64,000 bases of DNA from an uncultured delta proteobacterium (lineage in GTDB: Bacteria > Desulfobacterota > Desulfobulbia > Desulfobulbales > Desulfocapsaceae). Positions 54,789-63,366 of the stretch are shown one piece after another; positions within the stretch are counted from its first letter, which is position 1; every line of letters begins with the position of its first letter. The notes below the pieces were generated by a model. It was not told the origin of the DNA. It saw only the letters and a list, made by a program, of their open reading frames with translations, and searched no databases. A program made the position numbers and the translations under genes. The stretch covers positions 1 to 64,000 of the forward strand of contig CAIUQR010000111.1 in NCBI GenBank assembly GCA_903901335.1, given 5' to 3'.

Positions 54789-56333
54789 ATGAAAAAAACA
54801 ATTGCAATATCTGTCGGCCTTCTGCTTATTGGCAGTGTTGGTGTCGCTTCCGCCGAAGTTATCTTTACCGGTGACGCGCGAGAGAGAATGGTGCTTTCCC
54901 GGAGTGGAAACTTAGGATTGGGGGACTATACTTCTAATGATGACCACAATGCAGGGCGTGTGCGCTTTGCATTTTTGGCCAATACCCCAGGTGGTGCATA
55001 CGTGACCGCAAGAGTCCGTCTTTCAGACGGAAGATTTGATGGGGTTGCTATGGACGGAAGAACTAATCAATCTGGTTTCCAGGGTATTTATACCGATTAT
55101 GCATATCTCGGGATTCCGATGGGTCCTGTGACGCTTAATGCTGGTGTGATGCCTGATTTGTCTTCACTCTTTTTCAGGTTTGATAAACGTTATGATCGCG
55201 TAATGGTTACTTATGCAAATAAGATGACGAGTGCGTCGTTGTTCTTTGATAAGTTCTACGATCAAAATGCAGGGACTAACACGGCTTCATCGTCAAGTAT
55301 GTATTCTACTAGTAAGGGTACGTTGAAGAATGGTGATGAGGATGTAAATGAATATGGTGTCATTGTTAAACAGAAATTTGCAGCAGATTGGAATGCGTTG
55401 GGATATTTCTTGTATCAGGATAATCAAAGGGATAAACTGACTTTTCCTACAGGTGCAACGAATCCATACAGAGCAACTGCGGATACAAAGGCTTTTAAAC
55501 CAAGTGGTTCAGGCTTTGCCGGGACAATTGATGTTAACGGTCCTGTTGGCCCTGTGAAAATGGCGGGGGATGTTGCTTACGTATCAAAGAATTTGATGGG
55601 TGATGGCCCGAACGCATTCAGTGGTGATAATGGCAATACCGCTAATTTCAATCTTACTCCCAATATGAGTGGAGGAACCAACCTCCTTGCAGCAGGCAAT
55701 GGCGGCAGCTCAATTAACGCTAATGGAAACCAATATGGTTCCATGGTAATCAGCAAGCATGGTCAAAAAGCTGAGTATGCAGATGGTTATGGCTTTAATT
55801 GGTCGGGAAAGATGACCTTCGGCCCAGCATCTGGAACTCTTGTTCTTGGTTATGTCGGCGGTGGTTACGAGACTGACTATAATTTTGGTTTTATCATGAT
55901 TGGTGGTGCGATGGGCGGTGTTAATGGTAGCTTGCCCACCGTGGGTTCTCCAATCAGTGCGATCTCTCGTATAGGTCAGGCAGGTCCGAATGTGAAATTG
56001 AATTCAGCGGCAAAAGTAGGTGGAGTAGTAAATCCATCTGATTTCGCAGCCAATACATTCTACACCGGTATTATTGGAGATTATCAGATAAACAAAATGA
56101 TCAAATTGGTCGGAATTGTCGGATATGCAAACGCTGCAGATTGCTACAGCGCGCTTGAGTTGTCTGGCCTTGTAAATTTTGCAATAACCGATAGTTCGTA
56201 TATTAATGTTGGTGCCGGTGTACTCGGTGTGAGCGTTAATAAGACCACCCTCACTAATCTTGGCGTTGCGGCAAAGGATCAAGATACACAGTCACCTGTT
56301 GGAGCATTCACCGAGTTTGGAGTCAAGTTCTAA
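54789..56333 (+). CDS. Porin-like outer-membrane beta-barrel protein
   Basis: This 514-residue protein has a classic signal peptide (MKKTIAISVGLLLIGSVGVASA) preceded by AAGGAG. The mature chain alternates short amphipathic strands and Gly/Asn/Ser-rich turns, and ends in Phe (FTEFGVKF), the BamA recognition residue. GRVRFAFLANTPGGAYVTARVRLSDG looks like the first hairpins. It probably forms a general or selective channel. Base composition is lower in GC than its neighbours, partly from Asn/Thr-rich loops. A perfect promoter and a strong terminator make it an independent, probably abundant gene. Family name not certain. Confidence 0.8.
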   Translation: MKKTIAISVGLLLIGSVGVASAEVIFTGDARERMVLSRSGNLGLGDYTSNDDHNAGRVRFAFLANTPGGAYVTARVRLSDGRFDGVAMDGRTNQSGFQGIYTDYAYLGIPMGPVTLNAGVMPDLSSLFFRFDKRYDRVMVTYANKMTSASLFFDKFYDQNAGTNTASSSSMYSTSKGTLKNGDEDVNEYGVIVKQKFAADWNALGYFLYQDNQRDKLTFPTGATNPYRATADTKAFKPSGSGFAGTIDVNGPVGPVKMAGDVAYVSKNLMGDGPNAFSGDNGNTANFNLTPNMSGGTNLLAAGNGGSSINANGNQYGSMVISKHGQKAEYADGYGFNWSGKMTFGPASGTLVLGYVGGGYETDYNFGFIMIGGAMGGVNGSLPTVGSPISAISRIGQAGPNVKLNSAAKVGGVVNPSDFAANTFYTGIIGDYQINKMIKLVGIVGYANAADCYSALELSGLVNFAITDSSYINVGAGVLGVSVNKTTLTNLGVAAKDQDTQSPVGAFTEFGVKF

Positions 56334-56365
56334 TTATTGTTTGATAGAAATCTGTAACGTACGCA

Positions 56366-56400
56366 AGAGCGGGCTCTTTCAAAGGGCCCGCTCTTTTTTT
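56366..56400 (+). terminator. Intrinsic terminator of porin-like gene
   Basis: AGAGCGGGC (56366-56374) pairs with GCCCGCTCT (56386-56394) around an 11-nt loop. A run of seven T follows. Confidence 0.92.
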
Positions 56401-56411
56401 GTGCAATACGT

Positions 56412-57827
56412 ATGATCCTTTCATTGGAGACAAGAGCGCAGACGAGCAGGCGGAGGGTTTTTCTCCTGGTGGCCACCGGTGTTTTCCTCTCCACGATGGA
56501 CAGCAGCATGCTCAATGTGGCCCTGCCGAGCATCATGCGCTCTTTTTCCACGACCCTTGCGATTACGCAATGGGTTGTCCTGATGTATCTGCTCACCATT
56601 ACCGTGTCCCTGCTGATATGGGGGTATCTGGCCGATTGCTCAGGCCAGGGCAGGATCTATCTTTTCGGGATGCTGGTCTTTACCTTCGGCTCCGCTCTCT
56701 GTTATCTTGCCCCGTTACTTTCCCTGCTGATATTTTTCCGTTTTGTCCAGGCCCTGGGGGCGGCGATGATGATGGCCTCGGGGCCTGCTATAATCAAGAG
56801 TATTTTTCCTCGAGAGCACTTGGGAAGGGCACTGGGGTTTCTCGGAATCGCTACCTCAATAGGTCTGATGAGCGGGCCTGTTATCAGCGGCTTTCTGATT
56901 CGATACTTCTCCTGGCGCGCCATCTTTCTGGTTACCGTGCCGGTGAGTCTCGGGGCGTGTCTGTTGGGGAAGCTGTTTCTGGCTGGAGATCTGCCCAAAG
57001 GCAAGGAAAAAAAAGGGGCGCCGTTTGACTGGTTCGGCGGCCTCGGTTGGATTCTGCTGGTTTCAGCGACTGTGATTTTTATCAGTCATGCCTGGGAGGT
57101 CGGTACTGGTCCAAAAATCTTCCTGGCGATACTTATGGTCGGAACGGCATGGTCGTTGTGGAAAATTGAAAAGCACCAGATTGTGCCGCTGTTTCCTCTC
57201 TTTCTGTTTAAGAGAAAATATTATGGCATAGCGATGGCTGCCGCTGCCTTGTCCTTTATCGTCCTCTTTATCGTCCTGATCATTATGCCTTTCTATATGG
57301 ACTTTATTTTGAGGATACCGGTTGACAGGATAGGCTATGTGATGATGGCGGTTCCGGTGACACTCTTTATTGTCTCGCCGGTATCCGGTTGGCTCTACGA
57401 TATGATCGGGGCAAGATTTCTCACCACGACCGGGTTTGTTGTAAGTTGTCTGGCGGTCATCCTGCTCGCCTTTCTCAATCCTGAATCAAAACCTCTGGAA
57501 ATTGCCTGGCGTCTGGCCCTGCTTGGTACGGGGCAATCCATCTTTCTTGCACCGAATACAGCCTCGGTACTGGCACGAATTGAAAAAGAATATACCGGAA
57601 TTACATCCGGAATGCTGGCAACATCTAGAAATATCGGTATGTTGACTGGTGCTGCGATTGCCGGAATGGCCTTCACCGCCTTTTTTTTCATGTTCAGTGG
57701 CGGCCTTGATTTAAAAGAGTTTTCCGCTCTTCAGGTACCTGCCTTCATGCAGGCATTTCAGAGTACTTTGGGAATCGCGGCTCTGCTGGCCCTTTTTGGC
57801 GTAGTCCTCTCGGTGATGCGAGAATGA
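56412..57827 (+). CDS. MFS exporter, DHA2 (EmrB/QacA) family
   Basis: This 471-residue inner-membrane protein has about fourteen hydrophobic helices, the DHA2 layout. Motif D1-like FLSTMDSSMLNVALPSIMRSF follows TM1, and GYLADCSGQGRIYLFG is the loop 2-3 signature. Motif C is GLMSGPVISGFLI. Such proteins expel cationic drugs by proton antiport. The ATG lies only about 12 nt after the terminator T-run and has no clear ribosome-binding site, so its promoter and start are uncertain. No adaptor gene of EmrA type is nearby, so it may work alone. Confidence 0.83.
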   Translation: MILSLETRAQTSRRRVFLLVATGVFLSTMDSSMLNVALPSIMRSFSTTLAITQWVVLMYLLTITVSLLIWGYLADCSGQGRIYLFGMLVFTFGSALCYLAPLLSLLIFFRFVQALGAAMMMASGPAIIKSIFPREHLGRALGFLGIATSIGLMSGPVISGFLIRYFSWRAIFLVTVPVSLGACLLGKLFLAGDLPKGKEKKGAPFDWFGGLGWILLVSATVIFISHAWEVGTGPKIFLAILMVGTAWSLWKIEKHQIVPLFPLFLFKRKYYGIAMAAAALSFIVLFIVLIIMPFYMDFILRIPVDRIGYVMMAVPVTLFIVSPVSGWLYDMIGARFLTTTGFVVSCLAVILLAFLNPESKPLEIAWRLALLGTGQSIFLAPNTASVLARIEKEYTGITSGMLATSRNIGMLTGAAIAGMAFTAFFFMFSGGLDLKEFSALQVPAFMQAFQSTLGIAALLALFGVVLSVMRE

Positions 57828-57850
57828 AAGCCATGTTTCATCTGCTGAAA

Positions 57851-57879
57851 ACAAAAAAAGGGGGAGGATATCCCCCTTT
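57851..57879 (-). terminator. Terminator of the repeat-protein gene
   Basis: On the minus strand AAAGGGGGA and TCCCCCTTT pair around a 5-nt loop, followed by a T-run continuous with the stem (57859-57853). It lies about 80 nt after the minus-strand stop at 57959. It may also act weakly on the DHA2 transcript. Confidence 0.7.
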
Positions 57880-57958
57880 CTCATTATCTGTAAAAACGTC
57901 AATCCATCATAGTCGAAAAACCTATCGCCTTGTCCAAAGGCTCAATGCGCCGCTCCCT

Positions 57959-58336
57959 TTATTCAACATTATCAAACACCTTTTCCAAGGTCGGATTCCC
58001 AAGTCGCGTTTCCGCACTGTTTAAGGACTGATTTTCCCAACTGGGGGCGATTCCGTAATGCTCATCCACGGTCCGATCGCTGGCAAAAGCTCCCGCACCT
58101 TCTGAATCAATCAGCGACGGATTCGGCATCCTTTCGCTCTGGTTTTCAGACCTACGAATAACCCAAGCAGGGGCAATACCGTAATTATCATTCAAACTCT
58201 GGTTACTGGCAAAAGCTCCTGCACCTTCTGAGTCAATCAGTGACGGATTTTGCATATTCTGGTTTGAGGCAAATGCCGGCAAACTCAACAACGCAACCGC
58301 AACGAATGCATAAATGGATACTCTTAATTTATTCAT
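57959..58336 (-). CDS. Secreted protein with two 42-residue repeats
   Basis: This 125-residue protein has a signal peptide (MNKLRVSIYAFVAVALLSLPAFA) with GAGGTG 5 nt before the ATG. The mature part is two near-identical repeats of exactly 42 residues: N30-W58 and N72-W100. Each opens with NPSLIDSEGAGAFAS and ends YGIAP(A/S)W. A partial third unit, NPTLEKVFDN, closes the chain. I do not recognise the family. The exported location and Asn/Ser-rich repeats suggest a small surface or periplasmic protein. A decayed copy lies just upstream. Confidence 0.75.
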   Translation of the reverse strand: MNKLRVSIYAFVAVALLSLPAFASNQNMQNPSLIDSEGAGAFASNQSLNDNYGIAPAWVIRRSENQSERMPNPSLIDSEGAGAFASDRTVDEHYGIAPSWENQSLNSAETRLGNPTLEKVFDNVE

Positions 58337-58571
58337 GATACACCTCACATATTTGAAAGAAACTAATTTATAAGAGACATATTGAATGAACCTAACATCG
58401 AGAGTGTACTCTTCTCCTTAGCATGTCAGCTTTCATTCTTTCCAAGACAAATAATCATTCTCAAATGGTTGACAAGACTTGAATGAGAAAAATACCATTT
58501 TGGCAAAATTGACAACGTCAAATCAGAGAAAACACCGGTCGCTTCCTGCACCTTCGTTTCTCCTGTTGCAT

Positions 58572-58599
58572 AAAAAAAGGGCCTTTTAAAAAAGGCCCT
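58572..58599 (-). terminator. Terminator of the decayed paralogue
   Basis: On the minus strand AGGGCCTTTT (58599-58590) pairs with AAAAGGCCCT (58587-58578) around a 2-nt loop and runs into a T-tract (58578-58572). It follows the relic gene at 58641-58790, showing that this was once a separate transcription unit. Confidence 0.85.
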
Positions 58600-58640
58600 A
58601 ACATAATCCACATCAGATTTTCATTATGTGTTTCCACGGA

Positions 58641-58790
58641 TTAAAGATAAATCGACTGATTTCCAACATTATCATTGATTGATCTCAAAGTCGGGTTTTC
58701 CAGTCTCTGCCCCCGTGCTTTAGTCTGGCGGTCGTTCCAGGCAGGAGCAACGCCATATTAATCATTCAATAACGAACATAATGAGTTAAT
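58641..58790 (-). pseudogene. Decayed paralogue of the 42-residue-repeat protein
   Basis: On the minus strand the frame reads SLLND-stop-YGVAPAWNDRQ, then ENPTLRSINDNVGNQ and a stop at 58643-58641. This matches the last repeat and tail of the neighbouring secreted protein (SLNDNYGIAPAW; GNPTLEKVFDN). The Asn before YG is replaced by TAA at 58760-58758. The signal peptide and first repeat are gone. Its terminator survives. Confidence 0.75.
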
Positions 58791-59354
58791 GGGTTAGATT
58801 ACAGCAAAAAGGATATCTTTATTTTGGGGAAGTTTTTGAAACTTCAGAAAAGTTTAAAAAACTTTTGGGAATGAGGTGCCTGTTTGTTTTAATTGAAATT
58901 GAAGAGTGGATGCCAGTATTATTGAAATGGGCCATTTTGCCTGAGGATTTATGTACTTGCAAGTCAGGTTAAAAGACAGCCTCTACTGATCTCGGATTGA
59001 TCGACAGAAGTTTCTTTGGAATTTCTCCCCCCCCTTGTAAGTCCGCCACAATGTAGTATAGGCTCTATACCGTGACGGAGGGCAGCTCTTCTCTCCCAAA
59101 AACCTCTCTTAGCTACCTGAAGTCACGGTCGTCCATTGATTCTTTTCCTGATATTTTTTCAGCATATCGGATACACCAAGGTAGAGTCATTCATTAGGCT
59201 CTGCCATTTTTATTTCATTCGAGATAAAGTCCTTGCCGGTATCAGCCAACAGTGAGGCGTGGAATGCTCACCCAAATCCCCTGAGAATCTTGGAGTTTTG
59301 AGCTTTTTAAACTTTCTGAATTTCATCCTTACTGTTTCTTGTCGACCAAGTTTT
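58791..59354. other. Gene-free gap before the hybrid kinase
   Basis: About 560 nt hold no supported gene. There is a separated inverted repeat, CCGTGAC near 59073 and GTCACGG near 59123. On the minus strand a short open stretch reads LYLGVSDMLKKYQEKNQW, possibly the tail of a lost gene. I checked the region against riboswitch consensus patterns I know and found no match. Confidence 0.4.
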
Positions 59355-61196
59355 TTATGTTGAATTCTGCCTTTTAAATCCAATTGTTGCTATCATTCCG
59401 CCATTTTCGTTACGTTTGAGAGAAAACGTCGCTTCGTGCAGTTTGACGATCTGTTCGACCAGCGTCAATCCCATCCCGGTTCCATAGGTTTTTGTGGTAA
59501 AGAACGGATCGGTGACTCTGTCAAAATTGGCCTCGGTGATGCCGATGCCGGAATCCATGATCGTGACCAATATTTGGCCTTCCAGCTCTTTTGTTGAAAC
59601 TTTCAGAACGCCGCCGTCCGGCATTGCCTCAATGGCATTCCGGATGAGATGGAGAAAGACCTGCCTGATCTTCCGTGCGTCAATATAGAGGTACGGATCT
59701 ATTGCGGTCAGCTCGAGATGATATCTGATGCCGACCTTCTTCATAGTGCCATAGAAAATCATCACACTCTTTTGCAGAAGATCATGTAGCGACTGATTGG
59801 TCTTCTGGAGAGCGCTTTCTTCAACAAAATTAAACAGGTCTTCAAGGGTAGACTCTATCTTTGCCGTCTCCTGTGTCATTATATTCAGGAATTTAAGGAT
59901 GCCGGGATCCTCTGTCCGTTTGGTCAGGAGACGGGCCGTTCCGCCGATGGAGGTAATAGGATTACGAATAGCATGGACCAATTGCGCCGACATATAGCCA
60001 AGGGTAGAGTATCGCTCAGCCTCGACCAGAAGATCTTTGTTTTTTTCCAGTTCCTGGGTCACCATTTCCAGTTCGCTGATTTTTGCCATCATATCCTGAT
60101 AAAGGTGGCTATGTTCAATGGCCAGGCTCGCCTGGCTTGCAAAAATCTCCAATGCCTGGATTTCTTCTTCCGTGATCGGTTTTCCGGTGACGAAATTATC
60201 CGCAATGATAACCCCGAGAGACCTGCTCGGTGAGTAGAGCGGGACAATAATAAAGTTGTTCTCACCCAGTATTTTCAAAAGGTCTTCCGATACCGAAACG
60301 CCGGTCGCCGTCCCATTTGTAACGGATATGCTTCTCCGCTCCCGGCAGGAACGGATGAGTATATGGTCATAATTGGTGCCCAAAATGCATAAGGATCGGG
60401 CGATGCGGTTCACTTCGACATCCGAATCAAGGCAATCTCTTTTAATTGAGCGTATAATATCATTAAGTTTCAGGTTGTGTTCCTTGATATTATTCCACAC
60501 TCTGCCGGCATCTTCGCGACAGGCCGGCCCAATTGCAAGCTTGCCCTTTAAGGTACGTTGGCCTTCATCGAAAAGGGCCAGAAATGCACGGTTGAATTTC
60601 AACCCCTCGTCGGAGGTAATGCCTACGAGGATCGCATGCAGGATGCTGTCCAGCTCGATAGTGCTGAGATAGGCCGTGTTCATCTTCAGATTAAGCTGGT
60701 GCAGGAATTGCGTCCTGAAACTGGTCGTTTCCAGCTCTTTTTGAAAAAGGCGGTTATCTATTGCCAGCCGGCGCTTTTTAAGTGTCTGCTTAATAGTGTG
60801 GTTAAAAACATCTAAATTGACCGGTTTGGTCAGGTAGTCGTCGGCTCCGATCCGAAGACAATCAAGGGCCGTTTGGAGATCCGTGGTTCCAGTGACCATG
60901 ATGATGCCGAGATCGGGGAATTTCGGGGCGATGTCGGCAAGTATTTCGGTGCCATCCCGGTCAGGCAGACCAATATCAAGCAGGACCAGTGCAACTTTCC
61001 GAGTATCAAGAAGGAAAGAAAGTCCCTCGGCGTTACCGGTTTTGCAGACTGAATATCCCTGACGGGTCAGGAAGTGCTCGAGAATTATTGTAATCTCCAG
61101 AGAATCGTCGACAATGACGATGACCTCGTCCTTTTCCAGGAGCTGGCGGGCAGTGTGATTGAGATTGGTGTCTTTAGAGGAGAGAAGTTCAACCAT
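59355..61196 (-). CDS. Receiver-GAF-histidine kinase hybrid
   Basis: This 613-residue two-component protein has its domains in an unusual order. Residues about 24-140 are a receiver domain with phospho-acceptor Asp74 (LVLLDIGLPDRDG) and TKP Lys. Then comes a GAF-like sensor domain (about 170-370) containing several Cys, and a kinase core with His408 in LVHAIRNPITSIGG. The N-box is HLIRNAIEAM, and the ATP lid has DSGIGI and YGTGMGLTLV. There is no membrane helix, so it is cytoplasmic. A phosphorelay input from another kinase is likely. No partner regulator gene is adjacent. No clear ribosome-binding site precedes the start. Confidence 0.88.
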   Translation of the reverse strand: MVELLSSKDTNLNHTARQLLEKDEVIVIVDDSLEITIILEHFLTRQGYSVCKTGNAEGLSFLLDTRKVALVLLDIGLPDRDGTEILADIAPKFPDLGIIMVTGTTDLQTALDCLRIGADDYLTKPVNLDVFNHTIKQTLKKRRLAIDNRLFQKELETTSFRTQFLHQLNLKMNTAYLSTIELDSILHAILVGITSDEGLKFNRAFLALFDEGQRTLKGKLAIGPACREDAGRVWNNIKEHNLKLNDIIRSIKRDCLDSDVEVNRIARSLCILGTNYDHILIRSCRERRSISVTNGTATGVSVSEDLLKILGENNFIIVPLYSPSRSLGVIIADNFVTGKPITEEEIQALEIFASQASLAIEHSHLYQDMMAKISELEMVTQELEKNKDLLVEAERYSTLGYMSAQLVHAIRNPITSIGGTARLLTKRTEDPGILKFLNIMTQETAKIESTLEDLFNFVEESALQKTNQSLHDLLQKSVMIFYGTMKKVGIRYHLELTAIDPYLYIDARKIRQVFLHLIRNAIEAMPDGGVLKVSTKELEGQILVTIMDSGIGITEANFDRVTDPFFTTKTYGTGMGLTLVEQIVKLHEATFSLKRNENGGMIATIGFKRQNST

Positions 61197-61398
61197 AATC
61201 GAGGATAATGGGAGTCAGGAGAAGTGGACGTGCAACCATTGAATATTTAGTTTACAGGTTTGGTTGAAAAATAAAAATAAAAATCGTATAACCTGCCAAT
61301 TAAGAAAGAGTATTATTCGTTATTAAATTGATGGAGTATGATTCTTCCAAAAGCGCATTGCACCGTATTCTTCTGGCAGATACCGTATGGAAGGTTAA

Positions 61399-63366
61399 AT
61401 GAAAAACATCTTTGCAGAAAATGGCTTGCTTTCCAGGTTCTTACCGGGGTTTGAGCCACGTACGGGTCAGCTGGAGATGGCTGCGGCCGTTGCTGCCATC
61501 CTTGAAAATGGACCGAGAGAAGGCCGGGAGGAGAGAAGGTCGGCGAATATCCTGATGGTGGAGGCAGAGACAGGTATAGGGAAAACCCTTGCGTACCTGG
61601 TACCTGCTGTTCTTTCAGGGCAACGTCTGGTGATTTCCACTGCGACCATCAACCTGCAGGACCAGATTCTGCAAAAAGAAATACCGCTGATTTCGCGTCT
61701 GCTCAACCAGGAAATACCGGTTATCTGTGTCAAAGGAAGACAGAATTATCTCTGCTATTATCGCTGGTTCCAGTATCGGAGTTCTCCGCAGCTCTCCCCC
61801 GCAGAAGATACGGACTGTGAAAAAATCGAGCAATGGCTGCAGATTACCGCGACGGGAGATCGGGCGGAACTGGCCTGGCTTTCTGATCGCTCTCCACTTT
61901 GGACAAAGATTTCCGCTCATTCCCACCAGTGTCTCGGAAACGAATGTCCGGAGGGGGCAGGGTGCTATGTCAATCAATTGCGCAGAAGGGCAGGGGCAGC
62001 TCGTCTGCTCATCGTTAATCACCATCTTTTTTTCTCTGATCTTTCCTTGAAGAAGGCGGGATATGGTGAGATTCTTCCTCGTTACGAAGGAGTCATTTTT
62101 GACGAGGCGCATCATCTCGAAAGTGTGGCTACCACTTTTTTCGCTATTAATTTCAGTGGGTATCAGCTTCTCGATCTTCTTGGCGATGTTGAAAGACAGT
62201 CCGAGGCTGATCGTGCCGCCGTGCGCACTGAGAGCCTGGGAAACGCCGTCCGGGGTCTCAAGCAGCGGTTGGAGAGGTTTGTAGCCTTGTTTCCTCTTGA
62301 GAGAGGACGACAGCATCTCGATCCCCTGATTGAAAAAACAGACCAGTGGCAGGTAGAACTGAAGGGCCTGCTGGCGGGAATTGAGCGCCTCAAAGATGGT
62401 CTTGCCGATTGTGGCGGGATAAGTGAGGGATGGCGTGTTCTTGAGAAACGAGCAGACGAGCTGAAAACGAACCTTATCGACATTGCGGGGCCTCTGGAGC
62501 GGGCGCAGAATAATCGGTATGTACGCTGGTATGAGAGAAGGGAAAGGGCTGTTATCCTCTCGTCCACCCCGATCAATATCGCAGCTGAACTGCAGCAATA
62601 CCTCTATCCGTTGGTCAATTCATGCATTCTGACATCTGCGACCTTGACCGCCGGTGGCGATTTTTCCTATATCCGGGAACGCTTGGGACTCGATGGGGAG
62701 CTGGAGACCCTCCAGCTTCATTCCCCCTTTGACTATTCCGGACGAACCCTGTTATATGTGCCGGAGAAGGGTTTTCCGGAACCGGCCGAGAGCAGCTTTG
62801 CCGAGAGGGTCTGTGCCAGGGTGTATGATATATTGCAGATCAGCAAGGGCCGGGCCCTGGTGCTCTTTACCAGTTTCAAGGGCATGGAAAGTATGGCCTG
62901 CTATCTGCACGAGCATCTGTCCTATCCTGTCCTGGTGCAGGGAAGCTCATCCAGGCATGCGCTCCTGGAGCGGTTTAAGGAAGAGACGGATTCGGTCCTG
63001 CTGGCCGTTGCCAGTTTCTGGGAGGGGGTTGATGTGCCTGGTGAGTCACTCAGCTGTGTCATTATTGATAAACTTCCCTTTGAAGTGCCGAGCGATCCTG
63101 TTATCCAGGCCAGGATTGAGGCCATTACTGCAGACGGGGGGAAGCCCTTTTTTGACTTCCAGATTCCCCGGGCGGTTCTCGGTCTGCGTCAGGGGGTGGG
63201 ACGGTTGATGCGGGCGTCGACTGATCGAGGTCTGATCGCGATCATGGATGTCCGTCTCTTCAGTAAAGGATACGGCCGGGTTTTTGTAGCAAGTCTGCCA
63301 CCGTCGCCTGTGGTGCGGTCGATAGAACCGGTGGTGCAATTTTTTTTGGATACTGCGATCAGATGA
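61399..63366 (+). CDS. DinG-family Fe-S DNA helicase
   Basis: This is a superfamily 2 helicase of the DinG/XPD type, 655 residues. Walker A is ETGIGKTLAYLVP near residue 55. The Fe-S domain Cys are visible: CVKGRQNYLCYYRW, then QCLGNECPEGAGCYVNQLRR. Motif II is VIFDEAHHLES. C-terminal motifs include FTSFKGMESM, FWEGVDVPG and RQGVGRLMR. GGAAGG precedes the ATG. It unwinds DNA, probably D-loops, R-loops or G4 structures. Its stop overlaps the polyprenyl synthase start by 4 nt (ATGA), so they form an operon. Confidence 0.92.
   Translation: MKNIFAENGLLSRFLPGFEPRTGQLEMAAAVAAILENGPREGREERRSANILMVEAETGIGKTLAYLVPAVLSGQRLVISTATINLQDQILQKEIPLISRLLNQEIPVICVKGRQNYLCYYRWFQYRSSPQLSPAEDTDCEKIEQWLQITATGDRAELAWLSDRSPLWTKISAHSHQCLGNECPEGAGCYVNQLRRRAGAARLLIVNHHLFFSDLSLKKAGYGEILPRYEGVIFDEAHHLESVATTFFAINFSGYQLLDLLGDVERQSEADRAAVRTESLGNAVRGLKQRLERFVALFPLERGRQHLDPLIEKTDQWQVELKGLLAGIERLKDGLADCGGISEGWRVLEKRADELKTNLIDIAGPLERAQNNRYVRWYERRERAVILSSTPINIAAELQQYLYPLVNSCILTSATLTAGGDFSYIRERLGLDGELETLQLHSPFDYSGRTLLYVPEKGFPEPAESSFAERVCARVYDILQISKGRALVLFTSFKGMESMACYLHEHLSYPVLVQGSSSRHALLERFKEETDSVLLAVASFWEGVDVPGESLSCVIIDKLPFEVPSDPVIQARIEAITADGGKPFFDFQIPRAVLGLRQGVGRLMRASTDRGLIAIMDVRLFSKGYGRVFVASLPPSPVVRSIEPVVQFFLDTAIR

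Noticed and set aside
58791-59354. Possible riboswitch around the CCGTGAC/GTCACGG inverted repeat
   Set aside because: The sequence does not match the conserved cores of c-di-GMP, moco, fluoride, cobalamin or other motifs I know, and the nearby gene on the matching strand is not a usual target.
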